A DNA stretch of 64,000 nucleotides, from contig OX246743.1 of assembly GCA_945910005.1 (NCBI GenBank), positions 37,603,398-37,667,397 of the forward strand, read 5' to 3'. Origin of the DNA: Isoperla grammatica. Lineage: Eukaryota; Arthropoda; Insecta; Plecoptera; Perlodidae. The notes beneath the pieces were generated by a model. It saw only the letters and a program-made list of their open reading frames with translations. It had not been told where the DNA came from and did no database searches. The position numbers and the translations under genes are program-made. Below are positions 12,214-23,048 of this stretch, one piece after another (within the stretch, counting starts at the first letter, position 1; each line of letters starts with the position of its first letter).

Positions 12214-12534
12214 TTGCACCACTCAAACAAGAAGTACACCAAAACAAATGAAAAACGTTTTGCACAACCCATTTTTGCACAGTGCATAATAATTGATGAA
12301 AATCTAACTTTTGAAAAGCATGGACAAGAAATAATAAAGAAATTAGCTAGGAAAATAGGACTTTTTCAAAGAATGTGTGGATGTTTACCAATAAGTAGCA
12401 AGATTAACATTTGCCAGGCAATAATAACTCCACATTTTGATTATTGCAGTTCGATTCTATTTTTACTAAATAAAAATGCAATTACAAAAATGTAAAAATT
12501 ACAAAATAAAGTAATGCGAAGTATACTGTGGGTG
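12214..12534 (+). pseudogene. LINE reverse-transcriptase fragment, 5' part
   Basis: It encodes the post-catalytic region of a LINE RT: about 93 codons end with a stop at about 12493. The same frame then continues with LQNKVMRS up to the transposon insertion. It lacks the catalytic FADD box and so cannot be active. Confidence 0.7.
12532..12534. repeat. Target-site duplication GTG, left copy
   Basis: GTG at 12532-12534 directly precedes the transposon terminus TAGTAGAGGAGC. The matching copy is at 16514-16516. With one copy removed, the LINE reading frame is continuous across the junction. Confidence 0.7.
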
Positions 12535-12599
12535 TAGTAGAGGAGCAAAAGGTATCTCGTGCGCCTTTCGTGAAAGAGTATTGCGGTAAACGGTATTCT

Positions 12600-13180
12600 G
12601 TTACGGCATACCACACGAGTATTTTGCACCTACCTGGCACATCCTGGCACGCTGCAGAGGGCGCCAGGAGCGTCGTGACGTCATAGACACGTTTCAATTA
12701 ATAACGTTTGAACGGTTTATGTCACAGAAAATATCAAGAGGACAATTTTATGATGTCATACAAGAAAAGCATTTATAACCTATCTGCCACATTATGGCGG
12801 GCTGCAGAGGGCGCCAGGAGCGTCGTGACGTCATATACACGTTTGAACTAATAACGTTTGAACGGTTCATGTCACAGAAAATATGTAGGCGACAATTATA
12901 CTATAAAATACTATACGAGTATTTTGCACCTACCTGGCAAATCCTGGCACGTTGCAGAGGGCGCCAGGAGCGTCATGACGTCATAGACACGTTTTAATTA
13001 ATAACGTTTGAACGGTTAATGTCACAGAAAATGTTAAGGGCACAATTCTATTACAAAATACTATTTGAGTATTTTGCATCTACTTGTTACATCGTGGCAC
13101 GCTGCAGAGGGCGCCAGGAGCGTCGTGACGTCATACACTTTTTCATTAATAACTTTTGAACGGTTCATATCACAGAAAAT
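12600..13180. repeat. 150-bp subrepeats with TGACGTCA, left arm
   Basis: Four units at an exact or near-exact 150-bp spacing each contain GCAGAGGGCGCCAGGAGCGT followed by the CRE-type palindrome TGACGTCA (about 12677, 12827, 12977 and 13127). Each unit continues with AATAACGTTTGAACGGTT. The mirror array lies in the right arm. Confidence 0.85.
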
Positions 13181-13492
13181 ATCAAGATGAAAATATTATA
13201 GACAATTTAAATACAAATCGATTGATATGTACCAATAGGGTAATCATGCAATATTTAAGAGAGATATTGCTAACAAATAATAATAATTAGATGTGTATAT
13301 TAAATGCAGGGCATCCCTCATCGTAATATCTATTTATAACTATTTCGGAGTTATAATTGTATCGCTGTGAAGGACTAAATAATCGTAGTCATCCCAACAT
13401 ATCCATGGATATCTGTTGTTTAACAATTATAATAATTATTATTATTGTGTATTAGTTACTATTCATAGACTGATTAGTAAAACTCACGTTTG

Positions 13493-13867
13493 TTAGAAGT
13501 TCTCTTTATCTTCATCATCATTGTCTTCATCCTCATCTCCCGTGTTGTCGGTATTCAAGCACTCTTGTTCCTCGTCTTCAGTTGAGCAGCCACAAAGCTC
13601 GGTGCACCTCATGTTATTTGCTTTGCAGCTGCATCTTGACGCACACCTTGATTTTAAGCAGTTGACGGCAGCCGGTGCAGGTTCGAGGGTTGTCATGACT
13701 GCCACATACTCGTTGCTCTCAAGTAGCCATCCGTAGTCTTCGGGTAATAAGTTGATAGGGTTGGCAACCTGGTCATTATGCCACACCCAGCATTGATGGT
13801 GAGCACGAAGTATGGCTTGGAGATATGCGGCTTTGCTGGGTGGAAGCTTTTGGTGGGTGCTTGGCAA
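13493..13867 (-). CDS. Transposon-encoded Cys-rich (CXC-like) C-terminal domain, left-arm copy
   Basis: About 124 codons, open to the stop. Features: LPPSKAAYLQAILRAHHQCW, YGWLLESNEYVAVM, the cysteine cluster CLKSRCASRCSCKANNMRC then CTELCGC, and an acidic tail rich in D and E. The cysteine pattern is like the C-terminal zinc-binding region of proteins commonly encoded by invertebrate transposons. The first codon is TTG, so this is the 3' end of a longer ORF and not a complete protein. It lies wholly inside the left inverted repeat, so it has a mirror copy at 15172-15543. The function is DNA- or zinc-binding by inference only. Confidence 0.6.
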   Translation of the reverse strand: MPSTHQKLPPSKAAYLQAILRAHHQCWVWHNDQVANPINLLPEDYGWLLESNEYVAVMTTLEPAPAAVNCLKSRCASRCSCKANNMRCTELCGCSTEDEEQECLNTDNTGDEDEDNDDEDKENF

Positions 13868-14332
13868 GACTTTTTGTGAAACATGCGCTATCGAAGGTCA
13901 GACACTGAGCTCAGTTTAGTGAATGGACAGTACAGTTTGCAAACAAACTTCTCTAGACCACTTATCACGGAGTCTTTTAGAGCAAAAGTTTAACCTAGTT
14001 ATTTAAATATTGAAAATATTTCATAGTCGGATTCTTCCACACACCAGCACTTGTGAGAATCTAGCCAAACTTCTTATAATGCGCATTGACAACAGTTAAA
14101 GTGAGTTTTCAGAGGTCCACGTGGTATGGTATTTGATAGATATGACATTCCTGTTTCATTACAATCGGCTACTCGAAAGACCCGGCAAGGAGGAAAAGCT
14201 GCTGTAGCTTATCGCATTACAGACAACACGCCCATCGGGCACTTGAGCATGTCGTAACTACTTGGTCACACCAAAACCAAGTATGAGCTAACAGAATATT
14301 TTTCACAGAAGATAATTCGAGCCTCACAGGCC

Positions 14333-14689
14333 ATGGAGCGACAAACAGTTGTCGCATGGAGTGACAAGACTATTAGTACAAAAACACTTCTACCACACTT
14401 GAATAGTGAACAAGAAGAAACCGATACAAAGATGTTGCTTCATGCAGTAGATGCGACAAAACGAGGAGCTACTCAAACATCTATATTTTCCCCAGATACA
14501 GATGTCCTTATCCTGGCACTGCGACGTTACACCGATCTCTGTACAAATACTGTGTTCATTACATGTAAAGGACGAAATAATAGAAGGATAGCACTTGGGT
14601 CACTATACAACACACTTAGGCACAATCAAGTTTCAGGACTAACTGGATTTCACGCTTTCAGTGGTTCCGACAACACTGGGGGATTTTAA
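14333..14689 (+). pseudogene. XPG/PIN-like nuclease domain fragment of Academ-like transposase
   Basis: Encodes EQEETDTKMLLHAVDATKRG, SPDTDVLILALRRY and GFHAFSGSDNTGGF, then a stop. The D-rich SPDTDVL motif is typical of the nuclease-like domain in many transposon-derived invertebrate proteins. The family protein normally continues well past the GSDNTG motif, so this copy is truncated. After the stop, a stray piece of the arm subrepeat (14740-14810) follows. Upstream, 14100-14330 shows related but frame-broken coding sequence. Confidence 0.6.
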
Positions 14690-14819
14690 GGAATGTGGAA
14701 GCTTTCGTGCTGGAAAGCTTTCAGAGAATCCGACGATGTGCCAAGTAGGTGCAAAATACTCAAATAGTATTTCGTAATAGAATTGTTCCCTTGAAATTTT
14801 CTGTTGATTCTGGCATCTG

Positions 14820-15017
14820 TCTGCAGGTGTTCGCACTGTCCAATCACTGATTCATATGATTGTATTTGAAATATCGATCTTTGATTGGTTATAGCTCACT
14901 CGTCGATGGTGTTCGAGGCCTACAGGGTTGGTTTAGTCACTTTAAGTCTCCCACTGCAAATCAGTTTAGTTACTGAGTGGGTAGACTCTATATGTGAATT
15001 TATTTATTGTATTCATG
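14820..15017. repeat. Segment shared with 19420-19520
   Basis: CACTGTCCAATCACTGATTC and TTTGATTGGTTATAGCTCAC recur with few changes at about 19435-19520. Further on, CTGAGTGGGTAGACTCTA resembles 34770-34790. The transposon core therefore contains, or donated, dispersed repeat DNA. Confidence 0.6.
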
Positions 15018-15171
15018 AAATATTTTCAGCGTTTAAATAACTAGGTTAAACTGTTGCTCTAAAAGACTCCGTGATAAGTGGTCTAGAGAAGTTTGTTTGC
15101 AAACTGTACTGTCCGTTCACTAAACTGAGCTCAGTGTCTGACCTTCGATAGCGCATGTTTCACAAAAAGTC

Positions 15172-15543
15172 TTGCCAAGCACCCACCAAAAGCTTCCACC
15201 CAGCAAAGCCGCATATCTCAAAGCCATACTTCGTGCTCACCATCAATGCTGGGTGTGGCATAATGACCAGGTTGCCAACCCTATCAACTTATTGCCCGAA
15301 GACTACGGATGGCTACTTGAGAGCAACGAGTATGTGGCAGTCATGACAACCCTCGAACCTGCACCGGCTGCCGTCAACTGCTTAAAATCAAGGTGTGCGT
15401 CAGATGCAGCTGCAAAGCAAATAACATGAGGTGCACCGAGCTTTGTGGCTGCTCAACTGAAGACGAGGAACAAGAGTGCTTGAATACCGACAACACGGGA
15501 GATGAGGATGAAGACAATGATGATGAAGATGAAGAGAACTTCT
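15172..15543 (+). pseudogene. Cys-rich C-terminal domain, right-arm copy with 1-bp deletion
   Basis: Mirror image of the left-arm copy, nearly identical through CLKSRCAS. One base is then missing near 15399 (GCGTCAGATG against GCGTCAAGATG in the left arm), which breaks the cysteine cluster frame. The original frame resumes afterwards as NNMRCTELCGC and the acidic tail, ending about 15543. Confidence 0.6.
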
Positions 15544-15879
15544 AACAAACGTGAGTTTTACTAATCAGTCTATGAATAGTAACTAATACACAATAATAAT
15601 AATTATTATAATTGTTAAACAACAGATATCCATGGGTATGTTGGGATGACTACGATTATTAAGTCCTTCACAGCGATACAATTATAACTCCGAAATAGTT
15701 ATAAATAGATTTTACGATGAGGGATGCCCTGCATTTCATATACACATCTAATTATTATTATTTGTTAGCAATATCTCTCTTAAATATTGCATGATTACCC
15801 TATTGGTACATATCAATCGATTTGTATTTAAATTGTCTATAATATTTTCATCTTGATATTTTCTGGAATATGAACCGTT

Positions 15880-16430
15880 CAAAAGTTATTAATGAAAAAG
15901 TGTATGACGTCACGACGCTCCTGGCTCCCTCTGCAGCGTGCCACGATGTGGCAAGTAGGTGCAAAATACTCAAATAGTATTTCGTAATAGAATTGTTTCC
16001 TTGACATTTTCTGTGGCATGAACCGTTCAAACGTTATTAATTAAAACGTGTCTATGACGTCATGACGCTCCTGGCGCCCTCTGCAGCGTGCCAGGATTTG
16101 CCAGGTAGGTGAAAAATACTCGTATAGTATTTTATAGTATAATTGTCGCCTACATATTTTCTGTGACATGAACCGTTCAAACGTTATTAGTTCAAACGTG
16201 TATATGACGTCACGACGCTCCTGGCGCCCTCTGCAGCCCGCCAGAATGTGGCAGATAGGTTATAAATGCTTGTCTAGTATGACATCATGAAATTGTCCTC
16301 TTGATATTTTCTGTGACATAAACCGTTCAAAAGTTATTAATTAAAACGTGTCTATGACGTCACGACGCTCCTGGCGCCCTCTGCAGCGTGCCAGGATGTG
16401 CCAGGTAGGTGCAAAATACTCGTGTGGTAT
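15880..16430. repeat. 150-bp subrepeats with TGACGTCA, right arm
   Basis: Inverted counterpart of 12600-13180. Four units carry TGACGTCA at about 15905, 16055, 16205 and 16355, each followed by ACGCTCCTGGCGCC or a one-base variant. Confidence 0.85.
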
Positions 16431-16513
16431 GCCGTAACAGAATACCGTTTACCGCAATACTCTTTCACGAAAGGCGCACGAGAACTTAAAAGTTACCTTT
16501 TGCTCCTCTACTA

Positions 16514-16901
16514 GTGCCAAAACGAACATCTATTAAAAAGATGTGTGAAGCATTAGGATGGCTAAATGTTAAACAAAGGATTATTTTAAACACCCTAACA
16601 TTACTGTTTAAAATTTCAAAAGGTATTGGGCCAGGCTACTTATGTAAAAAGATAGGGAAAAAAAGAGAACTATTATAATACAAGAGATGGAAAAAATATG
16701 AAAATTGAAAGAAACAACACTAAATTTGGAAATAATTCTATATTTGCAAAAGGAATGAGAATATTTAATAGATTACCATTAGAAGTTAGGAATATACAGG
16801 ATGTGAAAAGATTTAGAGCTAAGTGCTGTAAGATAGTTAAGGGTTGCGGATGGAAAAGGGAGGTTACTGGAATGGAGGATTTCTGGACTCAACCAGATTA
16901 A
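16514..16901 (+). pseudogene. LINE reverse-transcriptase fragment, 3' part
   Basis: Resumes the LINE frame immediately after the transposon. LGWLNVKQRI and FKISKGIGPGYL are in one frame, with a frameshift before MRIFNRLPLEVRN. The frame ends at 16899-16901 and is followed by an AT-rich 3' region. Confidence 0.65.
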
Positions 16902-17154
16902 TGTCTGAAAGAATAAAGACTTAATGCTCACCCATTTAGCAATTATATTACATTGTTTTTGTTGTATTGTTTTTCATTTATTATTGTATTTTGTTACATC
17001 TCAAATAATTTATGTTTATTTTATTGATTTGTATGGATTTTTGAATAATTATATAGATTGTAAGATGTTTGTATGTGATATATTGTGATGTTTTGGGAAT
17101 GACATTGTAATTTGTAAAATAGCAAAAATGCTAATAAAGATTTACTACTACTAC

Positions 17155-17772
17155 AGTGTAACTGATACCGTCTGAAATATGTAACGCAACATCATCAGTT
17201 ATTCTTTTAGTAATCAAAAATCACCATCCCATCCTAGAAGTATAAATACCAATGTACTTTCCCATTGATTTGAATCAATTTGGTAGGTATGTTATTGTTT
17301 GTATCTTGTTTTATTTTAAATGGTCACTAATAATTTATTCAATGATGTTTTTCCTGATTAAGATAACTTTTTATTATGAACTGACGAGGATACTTGAACA
17401 CTTGAACTGAAAAAATAAAACTTGAGATTTTACACGGTTCTTTCTTCGTTATCAGCAAAACTTCGTCTATGGTAGCATGTATTTGTTAATCATCTTCAAT
17501 CTTCAACTAGATTACATTAATTAACTGTTATTATGTGGGTAACTCCCGTGATTCTCAGACAAGATTCACACATTGGACCATACACATAATATCGGCAGCA
17601 TTCCAAGTTTCAACAACCACTCAACGAAGTTTTTTATCACAACCAGCCATTCCAATGCCCTAAACCTAGTTATATACTTGAGTCAATGTTTAGAATATAT
17701 TATACCTTTTCAAACCTTTAGTTGCAAAATTAGTCAGTCACATAACTAGCAATAGCATCTACATAAGATAGG
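17155..17772. other. Gene-free AT-rich stretch
   Basis: No gene or clear repeat boundary seen. The first bases after the LINE tail may contain its target duplication, but I could not identify it. Confidence 0.4.
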
Positions 17773-18426
17773 CATAGGCGTGCGCAGGGGGGGGGGGGCA
17801 AGGGGGGGGGGCAAGGGGGGCATCTGCCCCCCCATTAGGATAGGTGAGTTTTTTTTTTAAATAGAATTTGGCCCAGGGTATATCGTATACGACTGTCGAT
17901 CGTAAAAGACGGAACGAGGACCTATAGCACCTTCCTCAAATTAAATTATATTCCTCAAACTGTCACTGTTGCTCCAACTGTCTTGCCCTTTTGACCCGGG
18001 AAAGAATAGGTCCAGAATAGTGCCTGTCGTAATGGGCAACAGAAATGCTGACGCCTGACATAATGGTTCTAATCTTACCTGAAGTCCTAGATTGGAATGA
18101 CGTTGGAATCAGCTGACCGGCCTCAACATCAACTGTTGCCTTACCACCAAGATTTTGGCTGTGGGACTGACCACTTCCTTCACTTTGTAATAATGATATC
18201 ACTAATATCCACAAATAATTGTGTGAAATTAACCCATTAAACAGACAACCTGTACTCCTCCTAAAACGCTTAAAAACACGTTTAAAAATGCATGTCTTTA
18301 AAAAATCTCCTGCGGAGCTTTTTGTGGGGGGCATCCCCCCCACACCCCCCATTGGCGGCGCCGTGAAGTACTTTCATTAGGAATTTATTGTGCCCCCCCA
18401 TTGATCAACCTCTGCGCACGCCTATG
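17773..18426. mobile_element. hAT-like non-autonomous element, 654 bp
   Basis: Terminal inverted repeats are CATAGGCGTGCGCAG and CTGCGCACGCCTATG. A perfect 8-bp target duplication, AAGATAGG, flanks it (17765-17772 and 18427-18434), as expected for hAT elements. G-rich runs follow the left end and C-rich runs precede the right end. A minus-strand open frame at 17963-18352 lacks any recognised domain. Confidence 0.88.
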
Positions 18427-18499
18427 AAGATAGGGTTTGGTCGAAAGCAATGTGTGCTCTGTGGGAATTGAATAATATAGGACAGGTAATATCTATTCC

Positions 18500-18800
18500 G
18501 ATGGTCGATGCTGAAAAAGCGCTATGAAGGAATGCCAAGGGGTTGGACTGGAAAGAACAGAAGTCTTATCTTTATTGGTTCTTCAATGCGTCATCAACTG
18601 CAACGCGTCAAGTCGACTGGAGCCCCAACCAGACCTTCACGAAGCTGGATCAATGGTTCTATGTCCACTGATTTTAGAGATGTGCAACATTGGTGTTAAG
18701 AAAATTAAAATTCACGACTTGAAAACAGAAAATCGCGATGTTTCGTTGTTTGCAATTTCAATCAAGCCAAAATTAATTTGCTTCCGTAAGAGTAAATAAA
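18500..18800 (+). repeat. Dispersed repeat, copy 1
   Basis: Shares AAGTCGACTGGAGCCCCAAC, then TGGTTCTATGTCC, with 33085-33270. Short open frames in both copies reflect shared DNA; no protein domain is recognisable. Confidence 0.6.
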
Positions 18801-19060
18801 ATGTAGGTGCATGATAGGGAGGGGTCGTTAAACGCGAGGTAGAGTTGGCCGTATGCACAGTCAAGTGTCAAGATTTGTTGCTATGGAATTGTTTTATTAC
18901 ATGCTATTTTCCATAAGAAGAACAAACCCCATAGCAACCATAAAGTAAACAAATCACATACTTATCTCGACTCTGCATTTAGTTTTTACACGACAAATGA
19001 AGGTGAAGTCGAGTCATGTTTTCTACCTACGTATAAGCGGTAAAAGTCTCGGCGAATGGT
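18800..19060. other. Gene-free stretch
   Basis: No gene or repeat recognised between the dispersed repeat and the tRNA-like segment. Confidence 0.4.
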
Positions 19061-19062
19061 AT

Positions 19063-19150
19063 AGGCCTATATGGTGAATGACGTCGTCGCTTAGCACGCT
19101 AGAGGTTGGGAGTTCGAGACTCACTCGTCACCCCCACTCTTTTTTTCCAC
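19063..19150 (+). repeat. tRNA-like SINE fragment
   Basis: TCGTCGCTTAGCACGCTAGA followed by a box B-like GAGTTCGAGACTC, then a T-rich run. A similar segment occurs at 47730-47800. It is probably a SINE head. Confidence 0.4.
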
Positions 19151-20040
19151 CTTATTCACACATTTATATAACAATACATTGGATGTTTTTTTATAAACTG
19201 ATCTTTTATTTATACGCGTCCAACATATACTCATATACACATAATAACACAATCAATTTTGAGGATTGTAGTTTGTGTATCACACTCAAATCCATAGAAT
19301 GGATTCAATTCCATCACTTCTTGGCTTAGGAATAAGTAAACGTTGGCTTTGGAGCCTGTCCTATAACAACGAAGCACTCATTAAATTCAAAGTTGTTCTG
19401 AATCGGCCTTGTTGATTATGGCATCTGTCCGCAAGTGTTCTCACAGTCCAATCACTGATTCATGTGTTTCATATTTGAAATGTAGATCTTTGATTGGTTA
19501 TCGCTCACTCGTCGATGGTCCCCCATTTTCCCTCCCATTTTCCATTCCCCCATTTGCAACGTGAAGTCCAAGAAAGTCCCATTTTCCCAGGCAAAACGAT
19601 GTTCACTGTGAAGAGGTTTGTATATGACGAGGAGTTCAGACGGCGATAAGAGGTTATGATATCAGCTCTCGGAAAAGTAGAAATTCTGGCTCTGCCACCA
19701 CCGGGGTTCGATTCAACGACCTCTGACTTACATTCTTGTGCAACAACATTAAATGCAAAACTTGTGAGAATTTAAAAAAAAAAAAAAACACGCCTTTTGT
19801 CGTTCTTGAAAGTAACGAGTTGTGGTTTCTCACATTAGGTCTATTTTTTTAAATAATTTATTTTTGTATTTATTTATTTTATTTGTGTTTTATTACAATG
19901 CATTTTTTTTACATGTTTGTCATTGGCAGAGCATGAGTGCACATCATGGAAAGAGGCCTTTAGAGGAACTAATTGTATATTATATTTGGCAGGCATTAAA
20001 TACATTAAATACACTTTGTGGTTGTATGCGGTTATCTCCC
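19151..20040. other. Gene-free stretch with repeat scraps
   Basis: It contains the segment shared with the Academ core (19420-19520), another box B-like GGGGTTCGATTC near 19701-19712, and a poly(A) run near 19772-19788. No gene seen. Confidence 0.4.
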
Positions 20041-20160
20041 GCCTAGCTTATCACCAGCCCCACACAGGGCAGACTACGTCACACGCGAGGGATGACTCAG
20101 TCAGTCTAGCTCAAAGCTTCGTACGGGTCGGTTGTGTTGCTGCACTTCTCGTGTCCAGGT
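20041..20160 (+). promoter_or_regulatory. Candidate promoter and first exon ending in a strong 5' splice site
   Basis: A GC-richer patch in AT-rich DNA holds TACGTCA and the AP-1-type TGACTCA, then ends GTGTCCAG followed by GTAAGACT. It reads like a short non-coding first exon of a plus-strand gene, perhaps the exon series at 27-31.9 kb. No open frame of note. Entirely an inference. Confidence 0.3.
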
Positions 20161-21849
20161 AAGACTTTGCTTTATTTCAATATCTTCTAGCTGATTTTTA
20201 ACACGGGAGTAGCAGCCCCAGTGGTGTCATACTAAATAGGGTAAATGCTCTTTCCAGGGGAAAATGCTTTTTGTACATTGGGTGTGAAGAGGGGGGGGGG
20301 GGGGGGACCCAGGGACTATCTAAACCCTGCGACCACACCCTATCGACAACAGCTCATACCTTAAATTCCTTTTGCCACACATAGTTTTTCTTATGAAAAC
20401 GGGTATTTCCTCTAGCAAGTCATATTTTATCCCATCATAATACTATAATATAATATTATCCATAATACTTATGGTATAAAACATTTTTCAAATGTGTAGG
20501 CTAATACACACATTAAAATTCCTATCAGCCCGCGGGGTTTGTTCGTTTTCAACTGCAATTGGTGGTATTTTACGAGTTTTTGAAAGTGCTTTCGTAGATT
20601 AGATGTATTTATTTATGTCATTACTCATTATGAAGTGGGGAGTAATTAATTTTAAACACACATACGTTAAAGAATCAGGGGTGTCCTTGTTACTTAAAGG
20701 ACTTGACTTTTTGATTTCCTCATGCATACCTGCACTCAATGCACCTTCAGATTGCTTCTAATAAGTAATTGTAATTGTCAACGCACTTGCTCAAGAAATC
20801 AACGATGACTCTTTGTTGACCTCCAAATACCGCCGTTCATTCCCGGCACAGATCCGCTGCCTAATTGAGTGTTGACTTCTTGAACATGACGTGTACTCCA
20901 GATATACGCTGTATACCGCGGTACCCTATGACATCGCTGCACAGTCCAACTATCTAAAAATTAAACTGCGCGTTTTACAGTTCTTTACTGTCAAGAATGC
21001 TACAACACATATAAAAAAGTAGGTACACAGCCACCCCCTGTTGCTTCAAATCTGTGTGCCGGTAAATAAATAATTACAGAATTAATGGTAAAAAACAAAT
21101 CTAGGTCCTACGTTCTGTTGAATATGAATTGTATTTCCTATTTTATCTTTATGTGAATTTATCTTTAAATGAATTAATCACTATATATGAACAATTAAAA
21201 TAATTACATAAATATAATGCCCTTCCATGTATTGCAAAGTGTATGTTAAACTCACTGGGAACCAAATAAATAAACAAATAAAATAAACATTAGATAAAAA
21301 AGATTGTTACATAACAATCTTCAACAATTCCCTCGTGACAATATTAATTGACATCAAATTAATGTTAATGGTGTGTGTTGAGCGTGCGCGTGTACGCCTT
21401 TGACCCCCCCCCCCCCCCTCACGCCTCTCCTTTAGTTCAAACGTTCTGCTTTGTTGCCGTGTATTTTTCTTTACTTATGTTTAACCAAGGTGTGTGTGTG
21501 TTTCTCGGTGCGTTGGTGACCACGCTGCCCGCAAAGAGGGCTCTCGCGCAAGTTTCTCCTCACCCCCCCACCCAACCCACTTGATTATTGCTCACTTTTC
21601 TCCACGACTTCTTTCTGGACGTAGCTCTGCTTGTCGTGATGAGGCCACAAATAGGCCGTCATATGACCTGGCGGTGGAAATTGTTTGGGAGGGTTGGGGG
21701 GGGGGGGGGGGGGGCAATACATTACCTAGCTTCTAAACCTAATTTTATCACATTATAGTTTTAACTTAATTTACGGGGCCATACAGATCAATGATCTGTC
21801 ATATACACATGTAAACCTTTGCCTACCCAAAATTTAGAAAAATAATTTT
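20161..21849. other. Gene-free stretch with homopolymer runs
   Basis: Holds G or C runs at about 20289-20306, 21405-21418 and 21695-21714. No gene or transposon ends recognised. Open frames at 21375-21736 run through the C and G tracts and are not supported. Confidence 0.4.
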
Positions 21850-22900
21850 ACCTATATTTACTGCTCTTAATGGGGTATTATTTCCCGCACGTAGGTACGA
21901 ACCTGGGTCAATTACTCAAAACCTGAGAGGTGTCACGCAGTTCGGAAAACATGTTTGTATAGCTTATATATTGCACATTAATAATTTACTATAGGCGACG
22001 CGAAACATATCAGGGTTTACTTAATAATGATGCGTATTTGGCTAATGGGGTATTATTTCCCTAACGGAGGTACGAACCTGGGTCAATTACTCAAAAACTG
22101 TGTGGTGTCACGGAGTTTGGAAAACATGTGTGTATATGTAATATATTGCAGATTGATAATTTACTAAAGGTGGCGCGAAACACATCAGGGTTTGGTTAAA
22201 AAATGATGCTTATTTGGTTAATGGGATATTATTTCCCGCTCGGAGGTACGAACCGGGGTCAATTACTCAAACACAGGGGTTTCGTGTTGTTGGAAAAATA
22301 TGTGTGAATAGGTAATATATTGCAGATTAATAATTTACTACAGGTGGCGCAAAAAATATCAGGGTTTAGTTAAAAAATGATGCGCATTTGGTTATAATGA
22401 GGTATTATTTCCCGCACGGTCAATTACTCAAAACCTGTGAGGTGTCACGGAGTTTGGAAAACATGTGTGTATAGTTCATATATTGCAGATTAATAATTGA
22501 CTACAGGTGGCGAGAAACATAACAGGGTTTAGTTAAGAAATGATGCGTTTGGTTTATGGGGTATAATTTCCCGCACAGAGTTACGAATCTGGGTCAATTA
22601 CTCAAAACCTGAGGGGTGTCACGCAGTTTGGAAAACATGTGTGTATAGTTTATTGCAGATTAATGATTTACTATATGTGGCGCGTTACATATCAGGGTTC
22701 AGTTAATAATATTATGCGTATTTGGCTGTATTATTTCCCGCACGGAGGTACGAACCGGGGTCAATTACTCAAAACCTGTGGGGTGTCACGCAGTTTGGAA
22801 AACATGTGTGTATAGTTTATAAATTGCAGATTAATTATTTACTATAGGTGGCGCAAAATATATCAGGACTTAGTTAAAAAATAATGCGTATTTGGTTAAC
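21850..22900 (+). repeat. Tandem repeat of about 175 bp, six copies
   Basis: Each unit has GGTATTATTTCCCGCACGGA or close variants, GGTACGAACCTGGGTCAATT, then GGAAAACATGTGTGTATAG and a GGCGCGAAA(C/A)AT segment. Units start at about 21873, 22049, 22226, 22404, 22558 and 22727. Copies differ by small deletions and substitutions. Confidence 0.85.
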
Positions 22901-22913
22901 TAGACCAGAATTT

Positions 22914-22985
22914 CTCAAAGTGTGGTCCGCGGAACCCCGGGGGTCCGCGGGCCCATACCAGGGGGTCCGCGGAGCTAACCTAAGG
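22914..22985. mobile_element. hAT-like terminus
   Basis: CAGAATTTCTCAAAGTGTGG followed by repeated GGTCCGCGG resembles the ends of many hAT elements. A candidate partner terminus is the complement of AAAAAAGGTTGGGTACCACT near 26866-26888, but no matching 8-bp duplication was found. Confidence 0.4.
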
Positions 22986-23048
22986 CCTAAGGAATGGGAA
23001 AAAACAATTATAGACTGCTGTTAATAAACGTTATTTTGTGTTTGAAAT

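Larger units (their letters stand above)
12535..16513. mobile_element. Academ-like DNA transposon with 1.5-kb terminal inverted repeats
   Basis: The termini are TAGTAGAGGAGCAAAAGGT and its complement. Inverted repeats span about 12535-14021 and 15018-16513. A 3-bp GTG target duplication flanks the element. The core carries an XPG-like nuclease fragment (SPDTDVLILAL, GFHAFSGSDNTG) and the arms carry a Cys-rich C-terminal domain. These domains plus a 3-bp duplication match what is known of the Academ superfamily; the assignment is an inference. The core frame is truncated and the element looks non-autonomous. Each arm also holds four tandem 150-bp subrepeats. The left arm lacks about 10 bp (ACTTTTAAGT-like) that the right arm has near its tip. 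Confidence 0.75.
12214..17154 (+). mobile_element. Decayed non-LTR retrotransposon (LINE), interrupted
   Basis: Left part 12214-12534 and right part 16514-17154 encode the end of a reverse-transcriptase ORF in CR1/L2-like style. Visible pieces are IIIDENLTFEKH, GLFQRMCGCLP, ITPHFDYCSSI, then after the interruption LGWLNVKQRI, LLFKISKGIGPGYL and MRIFNRLPLEVRN. The 3' end is AATAAAGATTT followed by ACT repeats (near 17137-17154), a typical LINE tail. The body is 5'-truncated and has stops and a frameshift. An Academ-like transposon is inserted at 12535-16513. The clade assignment is an inference. Confidence 0.8.
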
